Positions 1 through 5,626 of a stretch of DNA of 5,677 nt are shown here, in pieces. A program made the position numbers and the translations under genes. Source of the DNA: Acidobacteriota bacterium. Its GTDB lineage: Bacteria > Acidobacteriota > Terriglobia > UBA7540. The notes beneath the pieces are model-generated. The model was not told the origin of the DNA and ran no database searches. It saw only the letters and a list, made by a program, of their open reading frames with translations. The DNA is taken from NCBI GenBank assembly GCA_021827245.1, contig JAKAWN010000436.1, forward strand, positions 1-5,677, read 5' to 3'. Position 1 is the stretch's first letter, and each line of letters begins with the position of its first letter.

Positions 1-1
1 T

Positions 2-127
2 GTCTGGACGGCGACCGTAGAATCGATCAAGGAAAAGCTCTCGCGCTGCCGCCAGACTTTGGAACAGATTCAACCCGGCTGCACGCTGCCTCGCAGCAGA
101 ACGAGGCGGAAAACATTGCCCAGTTAA
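2..127 (+). CDS. Possible C-terminal end of an unidentified protein, cut by the window edge
   Basis: An open frame enters from the left edge and ends at a TAA (125-127), giving about 41 residues beginning VWTATVESIKEKL and ending in a basic tail. Its codons end mostly in G or C, as do those of the neighbouring transglycosylase gene, while the competing plus-strand frame starting at base 1 has a less biased third position. If real, it converges on the transglycosylase gene, with only 15 bases between the two stop codons. The fragment is too short to recognise and no domain is visible. It could also be non-coding. Confidence 0.3.
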   Translation, partial: VWTATVESIKEKLSRCRQTLEQIQPGCTLPRSRTRRKTLPS

Positions 128-142
128 TTCGTGGACACTACA

Positions 143-2461
143 CTAGCGCCCACCAGGTCCTCGGGCATTAGTGAGTAAAGGATGGGTGTGGGAAGACAAG
201 TTCGTCCGAAGCCGGGCCTCTGATTTTCTTCGGCTTTTGTCAACATCGTCTGGACACATGGCGAACTTGGGCGAACCTCTCGTCAACTGGCGATAGATGC
301 CGCTGTCCGCAAAGACACCCTTGACATAGACTCGAGTGGTGGGATAGGGGATTGATTCCACAAATTCCTGCTGATCGTGGTACGACCGCTGGCTGAGCCA
401 TTGGTCCACTCGGGATGGACCGGCGTTATAAGCTGCCAGCGCTTCCGCGGTGTTGCCATGATAACGGTTGAGAAGCCCGCGCAGAAACGTGCATCCGGCG
501 CGCAAATTGTAAGCAGGAACGTAAAGCCTGCGGGCGACAATGCTGCGATAGCGCCGGGATCGAGCGACGGTTGATGCAAGAACTTGCATTAATCCCCGGG
601 CATCCACAGGAGAAGTTGCACCCGCATTGAAAGCCGATTCCTGCCGGATGAGCCCCATGACCAGGTACGGATTAAGGTGGTATTGAACGGCATAACGCCT
701 TATGAGGGTCGTGTAAGCCCTCGGGTAGAGCAGTTGCCAGATCTCGCGAGACAGCTCAGAGAATTGTTGGGAGCGATAATCCGGGACGATTCTCTTCGTC
801 ATCTGCAAGGCGAGGTCTGTCCGACCGTGCTTTGCTTCAAACTGGCTTAGGGCAAGAATCAGATGGACCGAATCAGGACGCCGTTTAAGGCGGAAAAGAA
901 GATCCTGTTCGGCGAGTTTATCAAGATGCAGCGCAGCGAGAACACTAAAGCCGATTAACTCTGTGCCGCCGGGAGCCGACGGGCAAGTCTCGATCTGGAT
1001 GGGGTCAACGGCCGGGATCTTGCTTGCCAGGGCTGAAACTGAAAATGGGATGGCATCACCGCCGGAACTGCTTTCTTCGAGGCGACCCTTGTTCATGACG
1101 GAAAGCCGTCGAGCAGCCTCCTGGGCGTAATAGCTGTGTAAGAAGCGCTTCTTCAGAAGTTCATAAAGGGCGCGAGCTTCGGTGGGCTCCCGGCCTTCTT
1201 CCACTCGAGCCAGAAAATAGATCGCCGCCTGGACGTATGGAGAGTCCGGATAATTCTTGATGTAGCTGAGCAGGGATGCCTGCGCCTCATCCGGTTTGCC
1301 TGTAAGGTAAGCAATCCAGGCGAGCCGCCAGCTTGCTTGGGAGCCTTGCGGAGTGTTGGGGAACAGTTTCTGGAGCGTGGAGTAATAAAGGGGCGCGATG
1401 TCCCATTCTCCCTTATACATGAAGTAATTTGCTGCTCTCAGGAGGGCTACAGCGCGCCAGTGCGACGTGAAATGGTCCATTTCGAGTCGATTGATGGTCT
1501 TGGCAATCTCGGCATCATTGTCGGTCCGCGCATAGGCGTCAACAAGGATCGCCAGGCGCTGAGCATCAAGCTCCGAGGTCGGAGCAGTGCTGTGTACAAG
1601 AGTGTCGATGGCATCATCGGCCCGGCCCAGGCGGATCAGGCACTGGGCTCGGCCCAGATTCCATTGCCAGGCCCACTTGCTCTTAGTCCGCTTCTTGAGC
1701 AAGTGCTCGTATCCTTTCAGCGCTTCGGAGTAGTGGTAGGTCACATAAAGCTTTTCGACGCGCGCCGTGGCGATTTCATCGGTAACCGGAGGAAAACTCA
1801 TCCCGAGCTGAAGCTTTAACTTCTTCAGGGCGTCGCCTGCTACTTTGGCCTCAGGGGCGGTGGGGTAGGCGTAATAGATGTCCTGGTAAATGAGAGCCGC
1901 CTGCTCAGGTTGCCCGTTATCCATGTATGCGCGGGCCAGCAGCAGCGCGAGTGCTGGCCGAACGCGCACCTCAGGCTCACTCAGGAGCACATGCAGGGCA
2001 ATCTGCGGCTGGCCGCTTTTTAGGTATCCCCGTGCCAGCAGTTGGATGGCACCGAAGTACTTAACACTCGAAGGGTAGCGTCTGGTGAAGGCGACCAGTA
2101 TTCCAGCAACGCGTTCAGGATGTCCGCCCTTGTAAGCGGCATACGCCTCGTAATACTCGGCCAGATCGGCAAGGGGCGAATCGGCCGATGAGGCCCTGGC
2201 CAAGTCTTTTTCTGCTATCGCATAATCCCCGGACTGGTATTCCCGATACCCAAGGACAAGATAGCTGAGAGCACGTTCTCTGGCATCCTTGCGTGAGGCA
2301 GCATATCGCCGCAATTCGGGCCAGCCTCGGGGCGACTTGGCTCTCGATGCCAAGCGAACCAGCAAAAACGGAAGCTCCCCTTGGCTGGCGCCCGGCGATC
2401 GAGCACCTGCAGCAGGCAGGACGACGGCAACGCAAATGATCAGAGTGCGGAAAAATCTCAC
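143..2461 (-). CDS. slt: Secreted soluble lytic murein transglycosylase with TPR-like repeats and C-terminal Slt domain
   Basis: Predicted periplasmic enzyme that cleaves the MurNAc-GlcNAc bond of peptidoglycan with formation of 1,6-anhydroMurNAc (GH23 family chemistry). Residues 1-20 form a signal peptide: basic MRFFR, a hydrophobic core, and a likely cut near AAGA. There is no lipobox cysteine. Residues about 50-570 are alpha-helical tetratricopeptide-like repeats with recurring alanine/tyrosine helix pairs. The catalytic domain, about 588-727, shows RQESAF with the presumed catalytic Glu608, GLMQ at 623-626, AYNAG at 677-681 and the FVESIPY...TRVYVKGV block at 700-716, all typical of Slt70-like enzymes. 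A basic, apparently disordered tail of about 45 residues follows. The start is GTG, overlapping the upstream stop as GTGA. No Shine-Dalgarno is visible, which suggests translation coupled to the upstream gene. At 772 aa it is longer than E. coli Slt70 (about 645). Assignment to the Slt family is firm; the exact cell-cycle or recycling role is not shown. Confidence 0.93.
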   Translation of the reverse strand: MRFFRTLIICVAVVLPAAGARSPGASQGELPFLLVRLASRAKSPRGWPELRRYAASRKDARERALSYLVLGYREYQSGDYAIAEKDLARASSADSPLADLAEYYEAYAAYKGGHPERVAGILVAFTRRYPSSVKYFGAIQLLARGYLKSGQPQIALHVLLSEPEVRVRPALALLLARAYMDNGQPEQAALIYQDIYYAYPTAPEAKVAGDALKKLKLQLGMSFPPVTDEIATARVEKLYVTYHYSEALKGYEHLLKKRTKSKWAWQWNLGRAQCLIRLGRADDAIDTLVHSTAPTSELDAQRLAILVDAYARTDNDAEIAKTINRLEMDHFTSHWRAVALLRAANYFMYKGEWDIAPLYYSTLQKLFPNTPQGSQASWRLAWIAYLTGKPDEAQASLLSYIKNYPDSPYVQAAIYFLARVEEGREPTEARALYELLKKRFLHSYYAQEAARRLSVMNKGRLEESSSGGDAIPFSVSALASKIPAVDPIQIETCPSAPGGTELIGFSVLAALHLDKLAEQDLLFRLKRRPDSVHLILALSQFEAKHGRTDLALQMTKRIVPDYRSQQFSELSREIWQLLYPRAYTTLIRRYAVQYHLNPYLVMGLIRQESAFNAGATSPVDARGLMQVLASTVARSRRYRSIVARRLYVPAYNLRAGCTFLRGLLNRYHGNTAEALAAYNAGPSRVDQWLSQRSYHDQQEFVESIPYPTTRVYVKGVFADSGIYRQLTRGSPKFAMCPDDVDKSRRKSEARLRTNLSSHTHPLLTNARGPGGR

Positions 2462-3186
2462 ACTGAGGGACCCGGGTAGTCAGAACCGAGAAGCGCTGAA
2501 TCGTTTTCAGCCAGCCTCCCTACCAGTTCTTCATAGAAGCAATCAACTCGATTTGCCATCGTATTGGCAAAGCGCTTCTCATAGGTTTCGCGGCTTCGAT
2601 CGATACCCTTCTTGAGGCGCTGATAAAGATCTCTATTCCTGCGCCCCTCTTCAACGCCGCTTTTGTTGTAGAGTTCAATTTCAGAAACCAGCAGTTTTGA
2701 AAATCCCTGGGCGTCACGGGAGAGTTTGAGATCGAGACCGCTGGCAGATGAACCGCGCGCCGCCCTCTCGCGAACATCAAAGAGAGCCGAGCCTACATTC
2801 ATGCGCGCCGTCTTTTCGGCTGAAGATGCGAAAACCTGCTCCGCATGAGTGGTGGCGGCAAGCTTGCACACAAATGAAAGGATGCGGGAAGGCGAGGGCT
2901 CCTTCGCTCTTTCGTTGTTTGTGAGCGTTTTTCCAAGAGGTTTAATCAGGTGAATGGCAGCTTGTGCAAGCTGCGGTTGCACCCTTTGTAGCGGTTCTAG
3001 GTATTGATTGAACTCCTCCATCTGTTCGGCCTGCCGCCCTAAAGCCCCGTTGAACCGCTGTCGAAGTTGATGGATTGTCTCAGACGTTTCGTCAGACTGT
3101 TTGATTGCCAACAGCAAAATCCTCGACCTTGTTCCCGCTCGCGCAACTTCTATCCTAACGCCAAAACCATCCATGTCAACAGACAT
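2458..3186 (-). CDS. Conserved hypothetical protein, first gene of the slt operon
   Basis: This 242-aa protein has no signal peptide, membrane segment or catalytic motif that I recognise. Residues 30-100 are Gln/Leu-rich and probably helical. The clearest signature is at 161-217: GFSKLLVSEIELYNKSGVEEGRRNRD in outline, then DLYQRLKKGIDRSRETYEKRF and a C-terminal FYEELVGRLAENDSALLGSDYPGP. I recall this C-terminal block from acidobacterial proteins of unknown function, but this could not be checked by a search. The ATG at 3186 lies only 2 bases after an AAGGAG sequence, unusually close. The next in-frame ATG (Met5) lies 14 bases away, so the start is uncertain by four residues. No in-frame ATG, GTG or TTG exists farther upstream before a stop. 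The stop overlaps the transglycosylase start by 4 bases, so the two are probably co-transcribed and translationally coupled. The helical character fits a partner or regulatory role, but no function can be claimed. Confidence 0.8.
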   Translation of the reverse strand: MSVDMDGFGVRIEVARAGTRSRILLLAIKQSDETSETIHQLRQRFNGALGRQAEQMEEFNQYLEPLQRVQPQLAQAAIHLIKPLGKTLTNNERAKEPSPSRILSFVCKLAATTHAEQVFASSAEKTARMNVGSALFDVRERAARGSSASGLDLKLSRDAQGFSKLLVSEIELYNKSGVEEGRRNRDLYQRLKKGIDRSRETYEKRFANTMANRVDCFYEELVGRLAENDSALLGSDYPGPSV

Positions 3187-3228
3187 GTCTCCTTGATGGA
3201 GGAAAATTAGAAATCTGTGATGTCATCC

Positions 3229-3241
3229 GGGAATTCTTCCC
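3229..3241. repeat. Short inverted repeat GGGAA-TTC-TTCCC in the divergent intergenic region
   Basis: Perfect 5-bp arms (3229-3233 and 3237-3241) are separated by 3 bases. The repeat sits between the tmRNA promoter and the start of the hypothetical gene at 3186, where a minus-strand promoter for the slt operon would be expected. It could be a regulator binding site or chance. I see no convincing -35/-10 pair for the minus-strand operon here, only a weak TCTAAT on the minus strand near 3208-3213. Confidence 0.25.
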
Positions 3242-3253
3242 AAGCTTCCGTTG

Positions 3254-3273
3254 CCAGGTAGGTTGACACCTGG
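3254..3273. promoter_or_regulatory. Operator-like palindrome overlapping the tmRNA -35 box
   Basis: CCAGGT (3254-3259) and ACCTGG (3268-3273) form a perfect 6-bp inverted repeat with an 8-base centre. The right arm begins at the last base of the TTGACA -35 hexamer (3263-3268), so a protein bound here would compete with or contact RNA polymerase. The geometry resembles a dimeric regulator site, but no regulator is identified. Confidence 0.3.
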
Positions 3274-3291
3274 TGGCCGCGAGACCATACT
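3263..3291 (+). promoter_or_regulatory. Sigma70-type promoter of the tmRNA gene
   Basis: A perfect -35 hexamer TTGACA (3263-3268) is followed by a 17-bp spacer and CATACT (3286-3291), which matches four of six positions of TATAAT. The first base of the mature tmRNA (3301) lies ten bases past the -10 box. Transcription therefore starts at or a few bases before the mature 5' end, and any short 5' extension would be removed by RNase P processing at the tRNA-like end. Confidence 0.7.
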
Positions 3292-3300
3292 GAAAAATGA

Positions 3301-3665
3301 GGGGGCGTTCCGGATTCGACGGAAGCTCTCGCGTTCGAAAGGCACGTCGGGGGTCCACACCACCCGTAATCGGAGTGGAAAAAGACAACTGCCAATCAGC
3401 AGTTTGCATACGCTGCCTAATCAAAGGTAGCGCGTCTCTTCCGCCAGCGCCCGCGGGGCGGAAAGAGGCGTCATCCAGCGGGCTTGGCTTGGAACCCGCC
3501 GCCTGAAGGTTCCAGGCGAGATCCGGGCGACCGGATAAGGCTAGCTGGCGGTTCGTTCTTGCTCGTTCCAGAGGGCCGCTGGCGAAATCAGTAGCGAACG
3601 CGATAAGCGTGTAGGCTTTCGGGCGTCAGGCTTTTCGGACGGGGGTTCGACTCCCCCCGCCTCCA
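3301..3665 (+). ncRNA. ssrA: Transfer-messenger RNA (tmRNA)
   Basis: tmRNA rescues ribosomes stalled on broken mRNA and adds a degradation tag to the unfinished protein, working with SmpB and EF-Tu. The 5' end GGGGGCG (3301-3307) pairs with CGCCTCC (3658-3664) to give a seven-pair acceptor stem with one G-U, and the discriminator is A3665. The T arm has GGGGG, loop TTCGACT, CCCCC near 3641-3657. The 5' CGGATTCGAC block is the family's conserved D-region sequence. After the tag frame, a 12-pair helix with one bulge (3433-3445 with 3457-3470) fits the hairpin or pseudoknot domain. CCA is not encoded: TTA follows A3665, so the tail must be added after transcription. The length of 365 nt is normal for a one-piece tmRNA. 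It is transcribed divergently from the slt operon, and its 3' end abuts the restriction-modification module. Confidence 0.96.
3391..3420 (+). other. tmRNA tag-peptide reading frame (ANQQFAYAA, stop TAA)
   Basis: Reading back from the TAA at 3418-3420 gives GCC GCT TAC GCA TTT CAG CAG AAT GCC in reverse order, encoding ANQQFAYAA. The tag ends in Ala-Ala, as expected for recognition by ClpXP-type proteases, and starts with the usual Ala-Asn. The resume codon is taken as GCC at 3391. The frame is open upstream (TT before the Ala), so the exact resume codon is inferred from the typical tag length and start. Confidence 0.85.
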
Positions 3666-3677
3666 TTAAGTTAATAC

Positions 3678-3701
3678 CTTTGTAGTAAATAGCTTACAAG
3701 G
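3678..3701. repeat. Imperfect dyad just downstream of the tmRNA 3' end
   Basis: CTTTGTA (3678-3684) pairs with TACAAGG (3695-3701), seven pairs including one T-G wobble, around a 10-base A/T-rich centre. It lies 12 bases past the end of the tmRNA gene. There is no T tract on either strand after it, so it is a poor intrinsic terminator. It could equally be a recombinase core-type dyad. A second small hairpin follows (CGCGA 3702-3706 with TCGCG 3714-3718), also without a T tract. Confidence 0.35.
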
Positions 3702-3716
3702 CGCGAGAAACCGTCG

Positions 3717-3736
3717 CGTGTCTAATACGTGTCCAA
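3717..3736. repeat. Two 9-mers one helical turn apart (CGTGTCTAA / CGTGTCCAA)
   Basis: CGTGTCTAA (3717-3725) and CGTGTCCAA (3728-3736) match at eight of nine positions and start 11 bp apart, so they face the same side of the helix. They lie between the tmRNA and methyltransferase 3' ends. This layout suits cooperative protein binding, for example integrase arm-type sites, but chance is not excluded. Confidence 0.35.
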
Positions 3737-3746
3737 CGACGCCCAG

Positions 3747-3755
3747 TTATCCACA
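3747..3755 (+). promoter_or_regulatory. Single perfect DnaA box (TTATCCACA)
   Basis: The 9-mer is identical to the consensus high-affinity DnaA-binding sequence and falls in the gap between two converging 3' ends rather than in a promoter. No second box, AT-rich unwinding element or replication gene accompanies it, so it is not an origin on this evidence. It may titrate DnaA, be a relic of a mobile element, or be a chance match. Confidence 0.4.
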
Positions 3756-3779
3756 TATGCGTACTTGCGGGATTCTGTA

Positions 3780-4667
3780 TTAGTCCTCTACCCAAGATAA
3801 ATTGCGGCCGATGAGGAGTTCTTGCATAGTCGAATGGTGTGTATTCATCATGCTTACGGTTTTCACACAAAACCCGTGTGTCTTTGCCATAGCGACAACC
3901 TCATCAGCGGTGTCATACGTCATGAGAAAGTCGCCCCTAATCTTTCCACACTGCTTGAAAAGGTTCTCATGATCTAACTTGTAGTGAGTATAGAGGCGAC
4001 TGCCGGCGCGTTTGCCGGCCGCCGTATAGGGCGGGTCGATGAAAAACACGGCCGTCCTTCTGCCAGCATGCTTCGCTATCGTCTCAATTCCGTCGCCTTG
4101 GCAAAAGGTGACTTTTTCTCGAACAACCTTGATGTTTTGGATGCGCTTGCGAAGCGTTTCAGGGTACCACCGCGACCGTATTCCCTTGCCATTTTCACCG
4201 TATTTAAGTACGCCTCCCCCAGGGGCAAGAATGCCGCCATGGTATATTCGATTTCGGAGAAGGGTCTGAAACGCAAGTTCCTTGGTAGTCCTTGGTACTC
4301 TTGACGTCTCTGCTCTAGCCGACTCGACGGTCAGTTCGAAGGAGGCAACGCGCTCTGCGAGCCAATCGTTATCTTCGGAGAGCATAGTTGTCCAGACCGC
4401 CGCGACATTCTCATCAAGCTCGACCATCAGGACTTTTTCGGCCAGGTCTTCGAAGGCGACAGTGAGGCTTACGATTCCACCACCAACGAACGGTTCAATA
4501 AATGTGCTGGGTCGCTCCTTCAGGGAGCGCAGCCATTTCCGGATATGGGGAACCAGCCATGTTTTGCCGCCAGGGTAGCGGAATGGGCTGCGTTGTGGAA
4601 TCTCTGCGACGTTGACGACACGAGCAGCTGCCTCTGTGTCCGGCAACCAGAAGCCGAGTTGTCTCAT
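3780..4667 (-). CDS. D12-class N6-adenine DNA methyltransferase, protective enzyme of a type II RM system
   Basis: Transfers a methyl group from S-adenosylmethionine to N6 of adenine in a specific DNA site, protecting it from the linked endonuclease. The motif order is that of the Dam/DpnM (alpha) group. PFRYPGGK at 28-35 is the N-terminal SAM-binding motif X. FIEPFVGGG at 56-64 is motif I, with the acidic VELDE at 82-86 after it. RNRIYHGGILAPGGG (138-152) lies in the target-recognition region, and DPPY at 211-214 is catalytic motif IV. The C-terminal NTHHSTMQELLIGRNL block is also typical. At 295 aa it is full length with all key residues, so probably active. The ATG at 4667 follows the nuclease stop by 9 bases and has no Shine-Dalgarno, but a strong promoter predicts a leaderless transcript. 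The target sequence is not deducible from the protein; it must contain adenine. Confidence 0.93.
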   Translation of the reverse strand: MRQLGFWLPDTEAAARVVNVAEIPQRSPFRYPGGKTWLVPHIRKWLRSLKERPSTFIEPFVGGGIVSLTVAFEDLAEKVLMVELDENVAAVWTTMLSEDNDWLAERVASFELTVESARAETSRVPRTTKELAFQTLLRNRIYHGGILAPGGGVLKYGENGKGIRSRWYPETLRKRIQNIKVVREKVTFCQGDGIETIAKHAGRRTAVFFIDPPYTAAGKRAGSRLYTHYKLDHENLFKQCGKIRGDFLMTYDTADEVVAMAKTHGFCVKTVSMMNTHHSTMQELLIGRNLSWVED

Positions 4668-4673
4668 ATAGCA

Positions 4674-4702
4674 ATTCTAGAATACTTCATCGATGGTGTG
4701 AA
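4674..4702 (-). promoter_or_regulatory. Methyltransferase promoter predicting a leaderless mRNA
   Basis: On the minus strand, TTCACA (4702-4697, five of six to TTGACA) is followed by exactly 17 bp and TAGAAT (4679-4674, five of six to TATAAT). The TAG of the -10 box is the stop codon of the nuclease gene. Six bases separate the -10 box from the ATG at 4667, which puts the standard +1 position on the A of the start codon. With no Shine-Dalgarno before this ATG, the methyltransferase would be translated from a leaderless message independently of the nuclease promoter. Confidence 0.6.
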
Positions 4703-5552
4703 CATCGGGAGGAGCACCGTTCAACTTTTCATCCAACTTCTCTTGAAGTACTGCGATAAATTCTTCCATTTTGCCAGCATCAGAGCGCGTAATCTGGTCT
4801 AGGGAATCTTCGAAAGCCGTATAGACGGTCTGGACCTTCTGGAGAGTAAAAATGTTCTGTTGTTGATTGTGGTCCAGGTCATAGATAAACCATGCGATCT
4901 CGGCATTCTCGTTTGGGACCTCTTCAAGAGCGGGTATCGTGGAGAAGAAGCCACGGTCCAAAGCGACAGCAGTCTTCTTGCCCCATGCGTTGAGAATACC
5001 ACCCTTGAAAATAAGTTGGGGTGCAAGGCGCTTGCGGGAGGATGAAAGATAATCTGGACCTGGGTATTTTGGATGATGACGCCAGTCCATATTGGCATGA
5101 GCCTGGGGGTCAGCCATGTAATGCTCAAAAGGGTTTCTCACGTTGCCGGAGATGTACACTGCCTGAACTTCTAATGCGCCAAAATCCGTGACTTTACCAT
5201 GGCTGTCATAGGCGGCCAGAACAATATCAATATTGCCAGCGGATTTCCCATTCTTGTCCTTGAGCCGGACCTCCGTGAGAGATGTCCAATTGGCTTCAGG
5301 AGCGAAGAAAAACTCTGCGGCATCATCTACAATAATCCAACTCTGACGAAAACGGATCGGGCAGGTTACTGCAAGGTGATCATCGTCGAAAACACTGCAA
5401 ACTCCGAGAGGTTCATTAGCCTTGTCCTTCGTGCAGTTGGGGACTTTATTGTTATAAGGACAGAGCTTCTTTTGCCTGTGACGGTTGGCTTCTCTGGAAA
5501 AATTGTCGGTTGGAAATCCGAAAACCTCTGCAAGCGGGTGTTTGTGGACCAC
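4677..5552 (-). CDS. NotI-family type II restriction endonuclease
   Basis: Predicted Mg-dependent endonuclease of the NotI family. Four N-terminal cysteines, C31, C40, C52 and C64 (contexts KLCPYN, PNCTKD, GVCSVF, VTCPIR), match the arrangement that binds a single iron in NotI. The PD-(D/E)XK-type core is visible as E94 (SLTEVRL), D109 (NIDIVLA) and E128/Q130 (GALEVQAVY). From memory NotI uses Glu145, Asp160, Glu182 and Gln184; the 15-residue E-to-D interval and the ExQ motif agree. At 291 aa it is shorter than NotI (about 380). The C-terminus (about 233-275) is helical and charged. The start is GTG with GAGGGG 8 bases upstream (5566-5561). An upstream ATG in the leader is in another frame. 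The methyltransferase gene follows after 9 bases, so read-through from here may also express it. Hand counts show lower GC in places (43% over 5041-5100), consistent with transfer. Confidence 0.9.
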   Translation of the reverse strand: MVHKHPLAEVFGFPTDNFSREANRHRQKKLCPYNNKVPNCTKDKANEPLGVCSVFDDDHLAVTCPIRFRQSWIIVDDAAEFFFAPEANWTSLTEVRLKDKNGKSAGNIDIVLAAYDSHGKVTDFGALEVQAVYISGNVRNPFEHYMADPQAHANMDWRHHPKYPGPDYLSSSRKRLAPQLIFKGGILNAWGKKTAVALDRGFFSTIPALEEVPNENAEIAWFIYDLDHNQQQNIFTLQKVQTVYTAFEDSLDQITRSDAGKMEEFIAVLQEKLDEKLNGAPPDVHTIDEVF

Positions 5553-5562
5553 GGAGTAGACC
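5549..5562 (-). repeat. TAGACC element, copy 1, over the nuclease start codon
   Basis: On the plus strand CCAC-GG-AGTAGACC covers the nuclease GTG start (5552-5550) and two bases of the Shine-Dalgarno. It repeats the CCAC-A-AGTAGACC unit at 5614-5626 with a one-base longer spacer. A protein bound here could act on transcript elongation or mark a regulated leader. Confidence 0.4.
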
Positions 5563-5566
5563 CCTC
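5561..5566 (-). promoter_or_regulatory. Ribosome-binding site GAGGGG of the nuclease gene
   Basis: GAGGGG on the minus strand is 8 bases before the GTG at 5552. This decides that GTG, rather than an out-of-frame ATG about 22 bases upstream, is the start, and it agrees with a family-like N-terminus (PLAEVFGFP). Confidence 0.65.
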
Positions 5567-5607
5567 AAAAGCATTTTTAGAATTGAAACGCCGTAATTGT
5601 CGCGGTT

Positions 5608-5616
5608 TTTATACCA
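5608..5616 (-). promoter_or_regulatory. Extended -10 promoter for the nuclease gene
   Basis: Minus-strand TGGTATAAA (5616-5608) fits an extended -10 element (TGn plus TATAAA, five of six to TATAAT). No good -35 hexamer stands 16-18 bp upstream, which is common for extended -10 promoters. Start would be near 5601, giving a leader of about 50 nt before the GTG at 5552. A TAGACC repeat lies directly upstream, partly overlapping. Confidence 0.5.
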
Positions 5617-5626
5617 CAAGTAGACC
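5614..5626 (-). repeat. TAGACC element, copy 2, against the -10 box, with an inverted third copy at 5650-5656
   Basis: CCAC-A-AGTAGACC (plus strand, 5614-5626) overlaps the TGG of the extended -10 element. TAGACCG (5621-5627) has a perfect inverted partner CGGTCTA at 5650-5656, 22 bases further upstream. Together with the copy at 5549-5562 this makes three related sites around one promoter, suggesting an operator array. The binding protein is unknown and no controller-protein gene is in the window. Confidence 0.4.

Noticed and set aside
9..95. Minus-strand ATG frame of about 29 codons beyond the slt stop
   Set aside because: It is very short, lacks a Shine-Dalgarno and has no similarity I recognise; the plus-strand tail has better codon bias.
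1337..1819. 160-residue plus-strand open frame inside the transglycosylase gene
   Set aside because: It is antisense to the repeat region of slt, shows no recognisable domain, and its openness follows from the high-GC codon pattern of the real gene.
3176..3424. Minus-strand open frame of 82 residues upstream of the hypothetical gene
   Set aside because: It covers the tmRNA gene and promoter in antisense, so structural RNA sequence explains the frame.
3297..3506. Plus-strand open frame of 69 residues across the tmRNA 5' half
   Set aside because: It starts in the promoter-to-tmRNA junction and reads through tmRNA structure; the only translated part of this RNA is the tag.
3666..3779. Intrinsic terminator for tmRNA or the methyltransferase
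   Set aside because: Hairpins exist, but none is followed by a run of T on the appropriate strand, so termination here is not supported by sequence.
3984..4304. Plus-strand open frames within the methyltransferase region
   Set aside because: They are antisense shadows of a gene with all D12 methyltransferase motifs in the right order.
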